NCBI GenBank assembly: GCA_036874045.1
Contig: CM072336.1
Span: 392,001-456,000, forward strand
Reading direction: 5' to 3'
Length of the DNA stretch: 64,000 nt
Origin: Cymodocea nodosa
Lineage: Eukaryota > Streptophyta > Magnoliopsida > Alismatales > Cymodoceaceae
The stretch's first letter is position 1. Each line of letters begins with the position of its first letter. A program made the translations under genes and the position numbers. Shown here in pieces: positions 44,101-59,100 of the stretch. The notes beneath the pieces are model-generated. The model did not search any database. It saw only the letters and a program-made list of their open reading frames with translations, and was not told the origin of the DNA.

Positions 44101-47100
44101 TTAAGAAAAAAATCATTAACAGAACAATCCTTTATCCCATCTTTTAATTAACTTGGATTTAATGGGTTTGCATATACGTGCAAGAAGGCAGTGAAAAGAT
44201 ATTGGCCAGACAATTGGAAAGTTGGCAGCAGGTCAGTGAATATAACTATTCTCCACAATGCCAATGATACTCATTTTGAGATGTGTCAATTATCAAATTA
44301 ATTGGCATAAATGATATACGTCCTAGCTTCATGCCACAACAGTTGGCAACATGGCCAGTCAATTCATATGCATCTATATCTAGAATTTATGTCTAAAAAT
44401 TTATTGTTAAATGCACATCAAGAAAAAACCATTAAAAGGGGGATCCTTTACCCCATCTTTTATTTAAGTGGGAAGCAAATGTTTCTATATGTGCGAGAAG
44501 GCAGTGGATAGAGATTGGCAGATAGTTGAAAGTTGGTAGCAGGCTGGTGAATACAACCATTCTCCAATATGCCAGTGATACCTCACCATTTAGTGGGGAA
44601 GCACAGACACAGACATAAACCAAAGTTCCTGCCCTAGACATTTGACATGATCACAGGCCTTACTATCAATTTTTCTAAGAGCTCAGTGACTGGGGTCAAG
44701 TTGTCAGGTTAAACTCAAAGCAGCATACCATTCTTCTAATGTTGAGAATACACCAATTTCACATCTTGGTCTTCCCCAAATGAATCAAAAACTGAAGGCA
44801 GTGGTGCTTTCTTATTGGTATAATTGATCATAATCATTCAGGGTAGAAGGGTAAGAACCATAACTATGAGGATCACATTGTCCTTGTTCAGTCTTGAGTG
44901 GCATTCTAGTTTTCACAAGTCAATATTCAAATTGCCAATGTGAGCCATACAGGCAATTGAAAAGAGAGGTTGCAAATGGCTAAGGGGAAGGGAACACATT
45001 GGGGCTGAAAAAAAAGGTTCAAAGTGCATGAATAGCTCACTTTCAGTCTGGGCTTGATTCAAGCCCAAATCAAATTGGATAAGAAATAGCCCACACTCAA
45101 ACAAGAGGTATTTCTTTTTACACGTTTGGTTTAGTTCAATAAGGTAATATTAATTATTAATAATTATATCACTATCTTCAAAATATTTGAGACATAATAT
45201 ATTTCTATTCATTCAGATATTTGTATATGTTTATCATAGGAAACATGATGTACTTTAGAATTTTGAATAAAACAAGTTTTTTAAACCAAAAAGGCCTTTG
45301 AAACAAAATGAGCTTTGAAATCTTTTATCCGAAAGCAACATGAGCATCAATAGCAATAACATAAAGGTAAAGTACAAACCAAAACGACCCATCAAGGAGA
45401 TAAACCACAACAAACAGAAAGCAAAGCAAAGATAAAAGGAAACAACCAACACAGCACACCACCACAAACTAAATCAAAATGAAAGAAATAAAAAATCCAA
45501 TAGAGATGAAGACTACACAAGAACTGTCTCATGCTATTATTTATCCTGTTGCACACGCCCAAAGAATTCTGTAACATTAAGGGATATATAGGCAAGTTTG
45601 ATAAGACCATAGTCATCAATCTCAATTTGCCTCCCCAAAAGGGGTAAGATGCTTGCCAGCCTGTCAGCCTCGGTTCAAAGCAATCTATAACCAACATCCA
45701 GTTGGCACCCTTTAGAGCCCTAACATGAAGAGGCAGGCCTAAAATACAGCAATGGAAACTCAAAAGCATTGCATTGAAAAGCCTCTGCCGCTTAGTCTAA
45801 TAGATGTGGATCACAACCAATACTCATCGCTATAGACTTGTGAAAGTTTACATGGAGCACTGACAAAACCCTATAGAAAACCAGTAGATAAAATTCTAGG
45901 TTTTCTCCACAGAGACAACTGTAAAGAAAACCATATCATCTGTCTACAGTAAATGTGGGATGCTCCTGATCCCACACTAAATGAGCCATGACCAAACAAA
46001 CAAACCTATCTTATCAGCTCAATTTGGTTTGTTTAGTAAATGACCAGCCATCAATAAATCCAAACAATCAATGTTGAAATCAAACCAAACTTGAAAATGA
46101 TGCTATAGTTCAAAAAGATCTCAAAACTATAAAATATAAGGCAAGTTAAAACCAAACTGTTATATTTAATTCAGATTGGATTCATTTACACACCCATATC
46201 CACTTCGATGAACTGGGAAGAGATTTGAAAAGCTATGGCTAATGGGAAGAGATCCCTCAAGCAATGATTTAACCTAGCACTGTTTTGCAAGTGATGTTAG
46301 AAGTAGCAAATGAACGAGAACCTTATAAGGGTTAGATCTCTAGTCATGGTAACTAGGCACCAATTTCACAAGTCAATACTAGCAGAGTAGGATACACATG
46401 GAACCATCGGAACCAGTTTACGGAACTGAGAACAAATTTGGTTAATAAGATTATGAAGGTTCAATTCAAGTCCAAATCTTTAGAACTGTTGTTAATGATT
46501 TGGTTCTTGATTACAGGTAAGGTTAACCAAACCAAAGCGAACTGGTTTTTAAACAGTTTAGTTTGATTTGGGTTTGAACTCTTAACCAGGTCAGTTTGGT
46601 CTTAATTTTTAAAAAACCAATAAATATAATTCTGTTTATGGTTCAAGCTAAAATCAAATCCAAAAGAGTGTGCCCTAAGAAAAGAATGCTCATAAGCTTA
46701 GTATCCATGCATCTGGCTTCTGGAAGAGCCTAATAAAATTGCAGAAATTCATGGAGACATACACATTTCACAGCAACATAATTCAGGATTCAGAACATAA
46801 GTATGGCGAGATAAATGGCCTCATGGACAGGTGCTTTGCGAGGCTTTCCCTAACATTTTAGCCCTCTCTTTGTCAACTATAGCAGTTGTTAGAGACATGG
46901 AACGTAAAAAATATATAGAGGTCAGATGGGACCTAAATCTTAGAAGAAATGTAAAAGATACGAAGTTGCAGGAATTGCTAGCTTTTCTGGACAGATTACA
47001 AGACAATATGAATCTTCCAGACCAAGAGGCAGATCTTGTCCACTGGGAGAACCCTTCAAAGGGTGAACTCTCTGTCAAGTTTACTTGAAGCTTCATGTGA

Positions 47101-50100
47101 GAGGTGACTTTTTTATGAACTAGTATGGAAATATAAATCTCCACTTAATGGCAGGTATTTTATGTGGCTCTTAAAGCACGACAAGTAGTTATTAAGAATT
47201 TCCAAACTCTAAAGTAAATGGGCTGGTTCTGATGATCACTCCTGTGCACTATGTGATCTGGCTGCTGAGGACATCGATCATCTCTTCTTTGGAAGTTCGA
47301 TTAAACTGGGTTTGGCAGCAAGCTTCCTACAATGCAATTTGTGATGGGTTTCAATAAGATCAAATCTGGAGATACAAGAGGCCATTACCCTGCAGAAAAA
47401 CTAAGGCAAAACAAAGAATCCAATTAGTAGTCCGTGAATGCCATTTTCTGAAGTATTTGGCATGCAAGAAATGAAATTATATTCCAGAGGTGTGAGACAA
47501 ACAGGGAAGGAATCTTATACAATGCTGTTTCTTTCCTTTTTCTGTTTGGGGTGACATTTGTAATAGAGACTAGATTTATTAACTCAGTTCACAGGCTTTT
47601 TCAGGTCGTGGTACTCTGTTGAGACTCTTTGCAATTCATCGATTCAATCAAAGTTCTGTACCTGGTTGATGCTTATTGAATAAAAAGAATCATCCTTATC
47701 CTTCTCAAAAAAATATAGATTTGAGTTATTTGACCAAATCTAGACATGTTTTGCCTGTTAACTAGTTATCAATGCAATGTGCAGGTAGAAAAAAAATAAA
47801 TGATGAGTTAGGAGATATTTCTTATGATAAAATTGACCTCAAGATCTCCTAGGCACCACACACAATTTCTACAGCTACTAGTGTGTCGCAGAAGTTTATC
47901 ACAACCCTTTCACTGATCTCACTTACAAAAAGAAAATTGGTTGATTTCAATGTCTCCATGGTCCAAGAAGATATGTGAAAATACTTGATCCAAAAACACA
48001 ACAATACAGAGGCAGCAAAAAATAACAGATAATAATCTATAAAACTTGGTAGCATGGTAGAATGCACTTAGTGTGAAAGCAAACCAAAGAACTGGATTTA
48101 CCTCCACTTTGCTGGCAGGAAAGATATTGAGTCGGTGAAGCCGTTGAGGATAGCTTAAGTAAGCTTCATGCTTCATGTTTGCATATGAGATAGCAGAGTG
48201 TGAAGAAGGTTGTTGAGGTTGCTCGGGACAGGAGATTGGTGGAAATTCATGGGATTTTCCATCCACTAGCTGTGCCTCAAAAGATAAATGAGGTCTGGGC
48301 ACTGAAAAACATTTTAAAAAATACAAAATTTCACCATACATGAAAGAAAAGTAGTGAAGAATTTTTTAGCAAATACTATCAAAAGTTTGAGCTCTTGAAA
48401 ATAACAGCATAATGATATTGAATGATGATGCAAATATATCATTCAAACTAAATGAGACCAACATAACATTGCACTTCTATGTTTTTATGTTCCTTCTAAC
48501 CTTCTTCAAGTAAAAAGATCAGTCAAAAAGAGGGGTTTAATCATAAAAATGAAATGACGTGTGGAATGGAAAAAGTGATTTTCTTGTTCTCCCCAAGAAA
48601 CAGGGTTACATACATATAGGGTAGACTAGATACCCTAAGAAAATGGAAATTCGTTTACCCACTAACCACATGCATACATATATGGTATAACAAGACCATA
48701 ATACATAACATTTTTAACACTCCCCTCAAGCTGGAACATATATATCAATTATACCCAACTTGGCACAAAGACTCAAATATCTTGACACCAAACTCCTTGG
48801 TGAAAATATCTACAATCTAATCTGAGGATTGAGTGTAAAATGTAGATATTATGTCCCATATAAGCGATAGTTGACCTCTATGTGTTTCATCTACTCATAG
48901 AAGGTAGGATCCGTTGGCTATAACTGTTGCTACCAGGTTAACACAATGCATAGCCATAGGAATCTAAATAGTGAACCCAAACTCCCCTAGAAGAAACCTT
49001 ACCATCTCACATGCAATCTAAACCATAAAGGAATACTCAACTTCAACACTAGACCTAGAAATGACATTTTGTTTTTTACTACACCATGTGACCAGATTGC
49101 CCCTGACATAAGTGCAAAAACTAGATGTAGATTTCCTATTACCATTATCACCCACCTACCCAAAATCAAAGTGTGCTTCAACCTATGAGTAACAATGTCT
49201 CCTATAGATAAGACCTTTACTTAGATCATTCTTCACATGAGCTAGAACCCAAAGTGCTCCCTGCCAATGAATAGTGTTGGTTTCATGTATGAACTAACTA
49301 AAAAAACTCACTGAATACATCATGTTTGGTATGGTAAGTGTCAAGTAAATCAACTTCTCAATCAACCATCTATATCTTCCAAAATCCTCAAAAGGCTCTG
49401 AAGATGAATCCCAAAGTAGAATGCAAAAAGTGAATTTCTTGTCATCTCTAACCAAAGTTACATACATGTAAGGTAGACAAATGGGAACCAGGTTCCCATG
49501 TATACTGTGTTTTGTCTTGAAGGATGCACCATTAATGAAGTCCTCATTTATTAATATATGATCAATCCATGGCAAGAGATACTCTAGTCTATATAACATC
49601 TATAGAAGGGAATTAGGGTGTAAGATTGACTCAGAAGCAAGGTCTAAAGATGCAATATGGATCTGGGTATCTAGATCAAATTTGGATTCAAATCCAGATT
49701 TTTCCAAATATGAATATCTGGTATACATACTAGGTTAAATATGAATTGAATGCAGATGTTTTCTTGAATTTTTTGGATTTAAATACGAACATGGATATTA
49801 TTAATATTTTCAAATATGGATGTTCAGAATTTTATTCTCTATAAATTGTTCATTTTAAAATATTTTTATTTCTAATTTTCTTGAGAAATAGTTATCTTTT
49901 TCATACTTAGATTATTCATTTTTATTTGCATTCATAATCAATATACAACAAATATTCAAAAAATCTCTGAATTCGAGTCTTTCCAAATATGGTTTTAATT
50001 TTTCCTATCTAACATACATCTGTACTCGTATTTGTATTCTAAAAATAAAAACAAATATGAATAAGATAAATGACAAAACCAATCTGAATTTGATGCATTT

Positions 50101-53100
50101 GCACCTTTAACAAGACATATAGTATAAAGAAGGTTTCAAGCAATGACAAGGAATAGAACATGGCAAGGATTTTCACCAAAAAACTCTATACAGAAATATA
50201 CAAACCAAATTTATAGAATTAAAAAACTAGATGAAGCAGAAGAAGGAACCTCACTCTCATTACCATGAAGGCCTCTTTTGCACAACCAATGATGTTTAGA
50301 ACAACTATAGGTAACAACAACATCAAAAATCTGAGCCATAATCCCATTACATGAAGTTGTTCATATGAATCCTATTCTTCCATGTACTTCTAGCAATGGT
50401 TAAATCTTTAGTTAAATTATATAAATTTAAATCTTTTCTTGTAATTCTTAACCAAGTAGCACCTTCCTCTACTTTTAGCTTTTTCTACATTAATTAATTC
50501 TCCTCTCCTAACAAGTGCATCCTTCAGCCTCTTAGGAATCTAACCAAATCACTTAAGTTGATTTTCTTTTATTTTATCTTCAATTAGTGCAACTCCTACT
50601 ATATTCCTAATAAAATCATTTTTTAGCTTATCCTTTATGGTATTACCACTCATCCATTTGAGTATTCACATCTTTGTAGTATTAACTTTTTTACATATGA
50701 TTATGCTTTACAGCCTAACATTTTAAGTCATAAAATATAACTAACCAAATAGCAATTTTATAAAACTTTTCTTTTAATTTTGAGGGTATCCTTATATCAC
50801 ATAACATTTCAGAAGTATTTCTCCAAGTCATCCACACCACGTTAATCTTACAAATAACATTTTTTATAATTTTACCATTACTACTTATTATAGATCTCAA
50901 GTATTTAAAAGTCTTACTTCATCCAACCTCCACATATTCAATTTTTGACCTACTCCATCTAAACCCTAACACAAAGTATCTATTCATAATTCTAATTTAG
51001 AACTAATTCCTACATTACTTTCTTTGACCAAAACTATATAATCAACAAATAGCATACGCCATGATATTTCTCATTGAATTTCCTTAATTATGTCATCCAT
51101 AAAGAGAAGACAAATAGATATAGATTTATAGAGGATCCTTGGTGCAAACTTATAACTAGTTTCCCCTTCTATAATTTTAACATTGATAATTGCACTTTTA
51201 TGCATGTCTTTATAATATTAATATATTGAATGGGTACATCTTTCCTTTCTAAAACTCAACACAATAAGTTTCTAGGTACTCTATAGTAAGTTTTTCTAAA
51301 TTAATGAAAACCATATGAAGGTCCTTTTTCTTAACTCTAATTTTTTTTACTAATTGTCTAAGTAAATGAATAGCTTCTATTGTTGACCGACCCAATATAA
51401 ACTCAATTTGATTTTTTGTGATTTTAGTTACATGCCTTAGTCTTTGCTTAATTACCATTTTCCATAATTTCATGGTATGACTCATAAACTTAATACCATG
51501 ACAATTATTACACTTTTTTTTAATCTCCCTTATTCTTAAATATAGGTATTAAATAACTCATTCTCTATTCATCTAGAACTTTCTTTATCCTTAAAATTAT
51601 ATTAAAAATGTTAGTTAACCACTTAACCCTTACTTCACTTATGCGCTTTCACACTTCAATAGGAATAATATTTGGACAAAAAAAATTTCCACATTTCATT
51701 TTCCAAATAATTTCTTTTATTTCAAATTACTAAATCTTCTAAAATAACTACAGTTTATATCTTTTGAATTGCTACCTAAATTTTGCATGTAAGAATTTTC
51801 TATGATAAATTTATCAAAAAATTTATTAAAATACCAACATCATCTATCTTGTATTTCACTTTCTTTTACTAAGACTCTACCATCTTCATCCTTAATACAC
51901 TTTGAAATCACTACATTTCCTTTCTCTAGCCTTAGCCAATTTCAATTTCTAGTCTTCACATATTATTTGATGTACTTTTCTAGTAAGAAAAAAATCTATT
52001 TGACTAGCATTTGAACACTTCTACATGTAATTAAATGTTTTTCTCTTTTCCAAAATTAGAAGAATTATAGGTAATGATAATAATTTCTTAAATGACAATC
52101 TAAGAAAACACTATAATTGACATAATGATTGAAAAATTATAACAATTCCTATTCTTGTGTCTCGTTAAAATGATGGACCCCCATCAGTTCCTATCCTATT
52201 GATTTGAATATATGTACTTCTAGTTTACAATTGATATCATCCATACTACAAATACAAAATCTAATTAACACTTGAAGCTTGACCAAAAGAAAGACACTTG
52301 TATAGCAAAAACGCAAGACATTGCAGAAAGGTGAGGAGCCATATCAATGAATAAAAATAATTCATGATGAAAAAAATAGATTATCCTGTTAATGACAACT
52401 CCCCTATGCCATGAAGAATTTACTAACAATTACACATAAAAACAACTTGCAGTAAATCTGTAATTTTGACCTACCACTATCAGCTTTCCACCCACTGCTT
52501 GATAGAACCTGGATACGATCCCATAGATCTTCTAAAAAATCCTGATCATATCAAAAGATATTAGACAACTTTACATAAGAAAGCCCTAAAAAGCATTTTA
52601 AAGAAAGAAAAATATCAAAAAGCAATCATGAGAATGGGAAAACATGTGATTATGAAAGGTATCATGTGACGTCATACATTATCTTTGGACTTCACAATCT
52701 AGCATAGCTTATGTATTTTTATAAGGAGAATTTTTTACATTTGTTATTTTTTCATCCATTGGCCAAAAATTTGGTTGCATATTTGTTCAATCATTCTTGG
52801 AAATAGATATACTAAGGATACATTCAAATTAAAGTGTCTACCTAGGCACCATAATTAAGCTAGATGTTTAGGATTTGTTTTTACATCCAGAAAGTAACAG
52901 AAAATAATAGAAAGAAAATTAAAAATATAGATGTTTGTGCACAATCAAGAAAGTGATAAAAAGTAACAAAAAGTAATAAAATATAAATTGAATGAAATAA
53001 AAATGTTTATACTTTTTGCAAATTTATGAAAAAATTCATAAGTTAATAATGTTTACATCTTTATAATAATATATCATACATTATGTTCTTCCTACATAGA

Positions 53101-56100
53101 TAACATCATTTGGTTATCCATGTTATCAATTATTTCTTTCTTCTATTGTTAAGTTAATCCAGATGTAGTTGCTCTTTCAACTTTTCTGTTTGTACTTTCA
53201 TAAGTTTGTTCATAATAATAAAATGATTTTTATAATTTATAATGATAAAATATGATTTATGATGGTAAAATATGATTTTTAAGATAAAAGATGATAAGAT
53301 ATGTTTGCTACGATAAAAGATGATAAAATATGATTTTTATGATTTATAATGATAAAATATGATTTTTATGATTGATGATAGTAAAATATGATTTTTAAGA
53401 TAAAAGATGATAAAATATAATTTTTATGATAAAATATGATTGCCATGATTTATGGTGATAAAATATGATTTTTAAGATAAAAGATAATAAAATATGATTT
53501 TTATGGTAAAAGATGATAAAATATGAATTTTAAGATAAAAGATGCTAAAATATGATTTTTATAATTTATGATAATAACATATGATTTATAAGAAAATTAA
53601 AAGAAAACTTTTGCTTAACATATGGTGAGAATGAGTTGTCACCTTCCAACTTTTTCACACCTCTCAAGGTCAGAAAAAAGATACAAAGAAAAAAAATTTC
53701 TGGAAAACTTTTCTTTACTTTCCGTTACACACAAACACTTTGTATTTTATCTTAACTTTTTATTACTTTCATTTCTGTCTCTTTCTATCACTTTTCATCG
53801 TACACAAACCCCCCTTTAATGACATATTTTATCAACAAAATACATGCATCATGACATGTTTCTGTATTTTCACAATACCACCTGATACATAAATTTCAGA
53901 AATTAGCATCAGATTTTGTGATATTATAGAGGCATTTAGCATCTTTGTGCAACATTTATATGATTTTTCATTATGCTTTTTGTTGACAAAATAAATGCCA
54001 CATGACTAACAGACTTAATTTTTTCATATTCGTAATACTACAAAGCTTTTATTAATTAACATCTGAATGTGTAGCATTATATATATTTAGCAAATTCTAC
54101 ATCATTGTTATAGTTTATAGTTGTGAGTCATATACATGCATATTCCTGCATGTATATATTTATTGTCTGCAAATGACACCTAGGCATTCAAGATGCACTT
54201 GGCTAATGCCGAGCTGCCTTGAGAAACATGCAGAGAAAATCACTTACACTCTCTCAAGATAATGGATTTTGCGAGTAAACTTAGAACCTACAACTGCATG
54301 TAACCAAATCAAAATCATTTGAAACTTCACATGTAATCTAAAAAGCAGGATAAAATCCAAGGCCCGAGGGGACACTTAAGCAAACCAGGATAGTCCACAA
54401 AAATCTCTATGTGGCCATCCATTGCCATATAGGTCAAGGAGAATGTTAAAGACACTTTCAAATGAGCTGTAACATCTTCTATCTACAGCAAAAGAATTAA
54501 AACCTTTGTCAAGTACGACCTGTACCATCTTATTTTGAACTATTAAACTAGCTCTTTGACTTTAGTTGACCAACCATTGTTATCACTTCTCTCAATAGAC
54601 TACTGTTTCCTTCAGGTTTGATATGGACAGAAAAAATAATGAAGCATAGAATGCCGTACTGCATATGTTAAGTATTAACAAAGATTAGTCAAAAAAATAT
54701 TCAGTCAACTGATAGTATTTCATTGCAAAAGAGAGAGAGTCAACTTGAAAAGGGATGCCATTGGAAATTTAGTCCAGAATAGGAGAGACTGAGATGAATG
54801 ACTTTATACTAGCAAAAGCAAAAGAAGTGAGAGGCTGATATGTGGAATGCCTCACTGCATATTTTGACAAAGATTGGTCAAAAAACTTTTTAGTCAACTG
54901 ATAGTACTTTATTGCAACAGAGAGAGTCAACTTGAAAGGAGATGCCATTGAAAATCTAGTCCAAAACATGAAGGACTGTGGTGAATGGCCTTATACTAAT
55001 GAAAGAATAAGTGACGAGTAGATATATGAATTTCTACTTGTTTTAGGTTCCAAAAAAGTTCGTATTTTCTGCATAGACAGGTACCAGAAAAAAAGAATTG
55101 ATTCTTGATCATAATGTAGCTACAAAGAGTCCTTGTATTAACACTCATAAAACAGTAATACCTTCTCTTTAAGGCATCTGTCCTCATCTAAGATAAAGGC
55201 AGAAAATCCAAGATCTGAAATGTGCCTCCTTATGCTTAGGTAAGACTGAATGCCAACCATAATTCTATCAAGATCATCAGGAGCTTGCTGCACCAAGAAT
55301 ACATGATTAAAAAAACTATTTTATGAGTGTACCAAGATTAAGAATAAAACTGACGTATTAAATAAATGTTTGAAATCCAGCAATATCTCTAAGTTTTATT
55401 TTTAGTTGAACCCCTATTTATGAAGCAGAAAATTGGATAAAAAGACAAAACTCTACACATCACCAAGTTTATTGTTATGTCAAAAACATGATACTTTTGG
55501 TAAATAAATTTCAAATTTTTAATACAAGCAACAAAATATAAGATTATCTTGCAGAACTGTATATCTTTGTACATAATATGAGCATCAAATGCTACAATGC
55601 CAGGTACAGAAATGGATTGGGTATCGATATGGAACATATATTGAATCAGAAAAGGAGAAGTACATCAAGGGGAAGTTATGTCAGTAACCAGAAAAAATAG
55701 AGTAATAAATAAAAATCATAGAAAGGAGTGTTCACAGACAGAATTAAATAAAACCAGCATAACAACAGATATCTCAAATTATCAGGGACCAAGGACAGAA
55801 GTTCCAAGGGTAGTTTAAGATCAGCAGTTGCAGACTTCCAGCCCAGTCAATGGTGGACATGCCTCCTTCCACTTGTCTAACTTGGAACTGGTAACTTTGA
55901 AGATCCTTCTAGTTCTTTCCAACCATTTCAACAAAAACCCAGTGGAAGGAGGTGCCAATTATTTCACAACTCCAGAGTCAAATTTTTTATTTGAATGGCA
56001 CAGATATGGGTAATGGTATTACATCTAATGACATGGCTGCACAAGCAACAATAGGCCTAAAACATTAATTATAGTATATTGATCACTAGCAGGTTGATGG

Positions 56101-59100
56101 CAAGATACATTCACGATTCATCACAATATAATAATTTTGACATTCAACCACAAATCATACCTAACAAAGCATTGATATAGTCCACAAAAATATGCAATCA
56201 TGGCTCAAATCATAAACAAGAATAAACATGAGCAATGATCTTAGATAATAAAAGAATTGGATATGGACAAAGTTGCTCACTTACATAGTCAACAAGATAA
56301 TATGGACGATCAGCAAAATTTAGTAAAAGCTTTTTTACATTATGAAATGAAACTCAAAGAAAACAAGGACCAAGCCCATGATGTATAATTTTTATTTTAT
56401 AAATTTGAAAGAATCTTCTCAATAAGGGATGTACATCCTTTCATTAAAGATAATGGCTACAAGCAGCAATGAAACAACATAAAATGTACTAAAAATAAAT
56501 AAAACAAAAAACTACCTCAATCAGCTCCAAACCACACCATGGAAGGCTGGATAAGATACAACTGACATAAAAGTCAGCACGTGGTTGCCAAGAAGGATTC
56601 CCCATCTCTTCATCAACTGTTGTGGCAGCAGATGACAAGAGTGCCTCGAAGGCCTCCACCACAGAACTGGGAAGGAGGACTTTACAACACATCTAAAAGC
56701 AAGAAAACATAAGACCTCTCAGTCTTGACTTCCACAAAATGATTTTGCTCAGGATGACTCTGAAAATCTAAACATAAAATTTTTGTTACCAATATCAAAA
56801 AGAAACACATACAAGTACAGAAACAAATCGCAAAAATATGCGAATTTTGTTGCAACTTCCAGACAGCAAAGCATCCTGAAAACCATGGCCCTTTGTTAGG
56901 TTTGTAAACAAAATTAAGATTACAGAAAAATTTATCAATGAACATAAAACAAGGAATTCACACCAGAGCAGGTTAAAAAATTTCACATGCAAGAATCCTG
57001 TTGCAAAAGTGAAACAGAGAGAACATAGGAAAAAGCAAAGAGGACTGAGCCATAATCCTGAATTCTTGAAATAAAAGTTGAAATTCTAAGACCTAAAAGT
57101 TCAAATTACTAACAAATGATAATGTTCAATACTAAATGAAAACACCAAAGAAGATATCAAGAAGAGGGTGATCATCTTTTTTAAATTAATAATAACATCA
57201 AACAAAGGATCCAAACTCAACAATGAATCTGAGAAGGAAATATGTATCTGGATATCCGGCAGATAAGAGACATTCTAAATTTCACAACTAGACAATGCAT
57301 GAGTATAGCAAATCACTTACCTGCAGCGTACTCTGAGTATTACTCACAATCATTTTAACAAAACCTTCATCAACTAAATTTATAAGGCCAACCTGTATCA
57401 CAGTGACAACAACAATGTGAATGAGACACAATGAAACCAGGAGCACATCCCCAAAGTAAGCAGATAAGTATACCATGATATTTAATACCTAAATTGATCT
57501 GGTTTCTAAAAGAAGACAACTTCAAAAGTCACTAGAACAATCATGTACCGGTCATCCTTTATTGGAGATACATGCTTGTTTTAATGAGAATCGCCTGACC
57601 CTCTTTCATGGAATAGAAAGAGGCAATAGGATTGGGCAGGTACTTTCAGAAGATGCAAGAGCAGGGATATGGCAGGTAGTTTGAGAAGGTACTATAACAG
57701 GGATATTGCAGATAATTCCAGAAGAGTGATTCAAATTTACAATGGCAGGTAGTTTGGGAATTATCTGGTTCAGAGTGAATGACGGAAGAATACAACTAAA
57801 AAAGTAAGAAGGTTTTAAACTATCATACATTCCTTCTGATTTATGGTACATGGGTACCATTGGAATTTTGTAAAGATGGTATTGAGAAAATATCAAGTAA
57901 TGTATAGATTCAGTGTGGCAAGACTGTTTTACATAATTCACATGGTATGGGAATGGGAGAAAATCACTTAACTGGATTGAAGAATGAAAACCACATGGAA
58001 CAGTACAACATGGAAAAAGTAACAAAATGCATGAGATGTATTATATATATATATATAGGGGGTTTTGGAGAGGAGATAAACAATCAAAATGAGTGTCAAA
58101 ACCCCATGTGGAAGAATACAAAAGCATCTTAAAAGTTCATTTTTTGATGTATTGAATAGGCCCTTGGAGATCGTTTAGCTCCTAAAAACATAAATGTTTT
58201 TATCTAGTCACCCCTCCTATGCTAATCCAAAAAAGGGGGAAGGGAAAGGAATGGTAGGAGAGGGTTTTCCCTCTCTCCCATTTCTAAGTATTGGAATTAT
58301 CAAGTTGGCATTTAAATTGCATAATAAGGAGATGAATAGATTTTACCATACCAATACTCCATAAAAAGGGATCTTGTGTGGAATTTGTTCAGCACACTGA
58401 AGTAGAAACTGCGTTAACAAAAAAGAAATACCAATTGTTGTAAAAAGGAAAAAATTTAGTACACTGAACAAAAATGACGAAAAATCAAATGAAATAAATA
58501 ATTTTAGTTCATAAACTTCCCCATTCAGAGGTAGTGTCGACAATAGATGAGCCGTATAACACTTTCTCAGTTCAGAGGGTTTACTGTGACTTTTTCGTCT
58601 GAATTTTCCATTTAAGCAGATGTTGTATGCACAAAAATATCATACCTCTAAAATTTCATCTTTTGAATGCTCGCACTCCCGTCTTAGTACGCCACTACAA
58701 GTCTCCTATAGCATAGACATTAAGGAACAAACAAAGAAGTATTAAAACAGAATATTTTCGGTTTTTAAATCCGAGAAAGTAAACAATAACACACGGCGAG
58801 AACTGTGTGCAATTTTCTTAAACGGATAACGATCACTAAAACCATAGACAGAAAAAGGAATAAAAATTTCAAAATTTCGAATGTTGCAACTGCCTGAATG
58901 GTACCAGAACTAGCATTGGAACAGCGTTGCTCGAAATAGATGATTCTAGAACTGTAGCGATAAAATGCTCGATTGAATAGAAGGAAAACTTTAAAAACAA
59001 TCCACGTAAGTAGCGCCTTCAAGTGACAAGAGGAAGGTTAGTAAACGTTCGCAATGTAAAATACGAGATTCGTGACTAACGATGTGGTCCTTGAAATCAG

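Noticed and set aside
43577..44605. Possible CRISPR array from regular repeats
   Set aside because: Units are 170-200 bases, imperfect, contiguous without spacers, and in a plant intron.
46831..47088. 85-codon plus-strand frame as a gene
   Set aside because: It is the zf-RVT-adjacent part of a dead L1 element; the frame breaks right after.
51249..51485. 78-codon minus-strand frame as a gene
   Set aside because: Part of the RTE-type reverse transcriptase relic, broken on both sides.
57606..58025. 139-codon minus-strand frame as a CBP80 exon
   Set aside because: CBP80 exons 3 and 4 join in phase and match the family without it; the frame contains a 36-base repeat.
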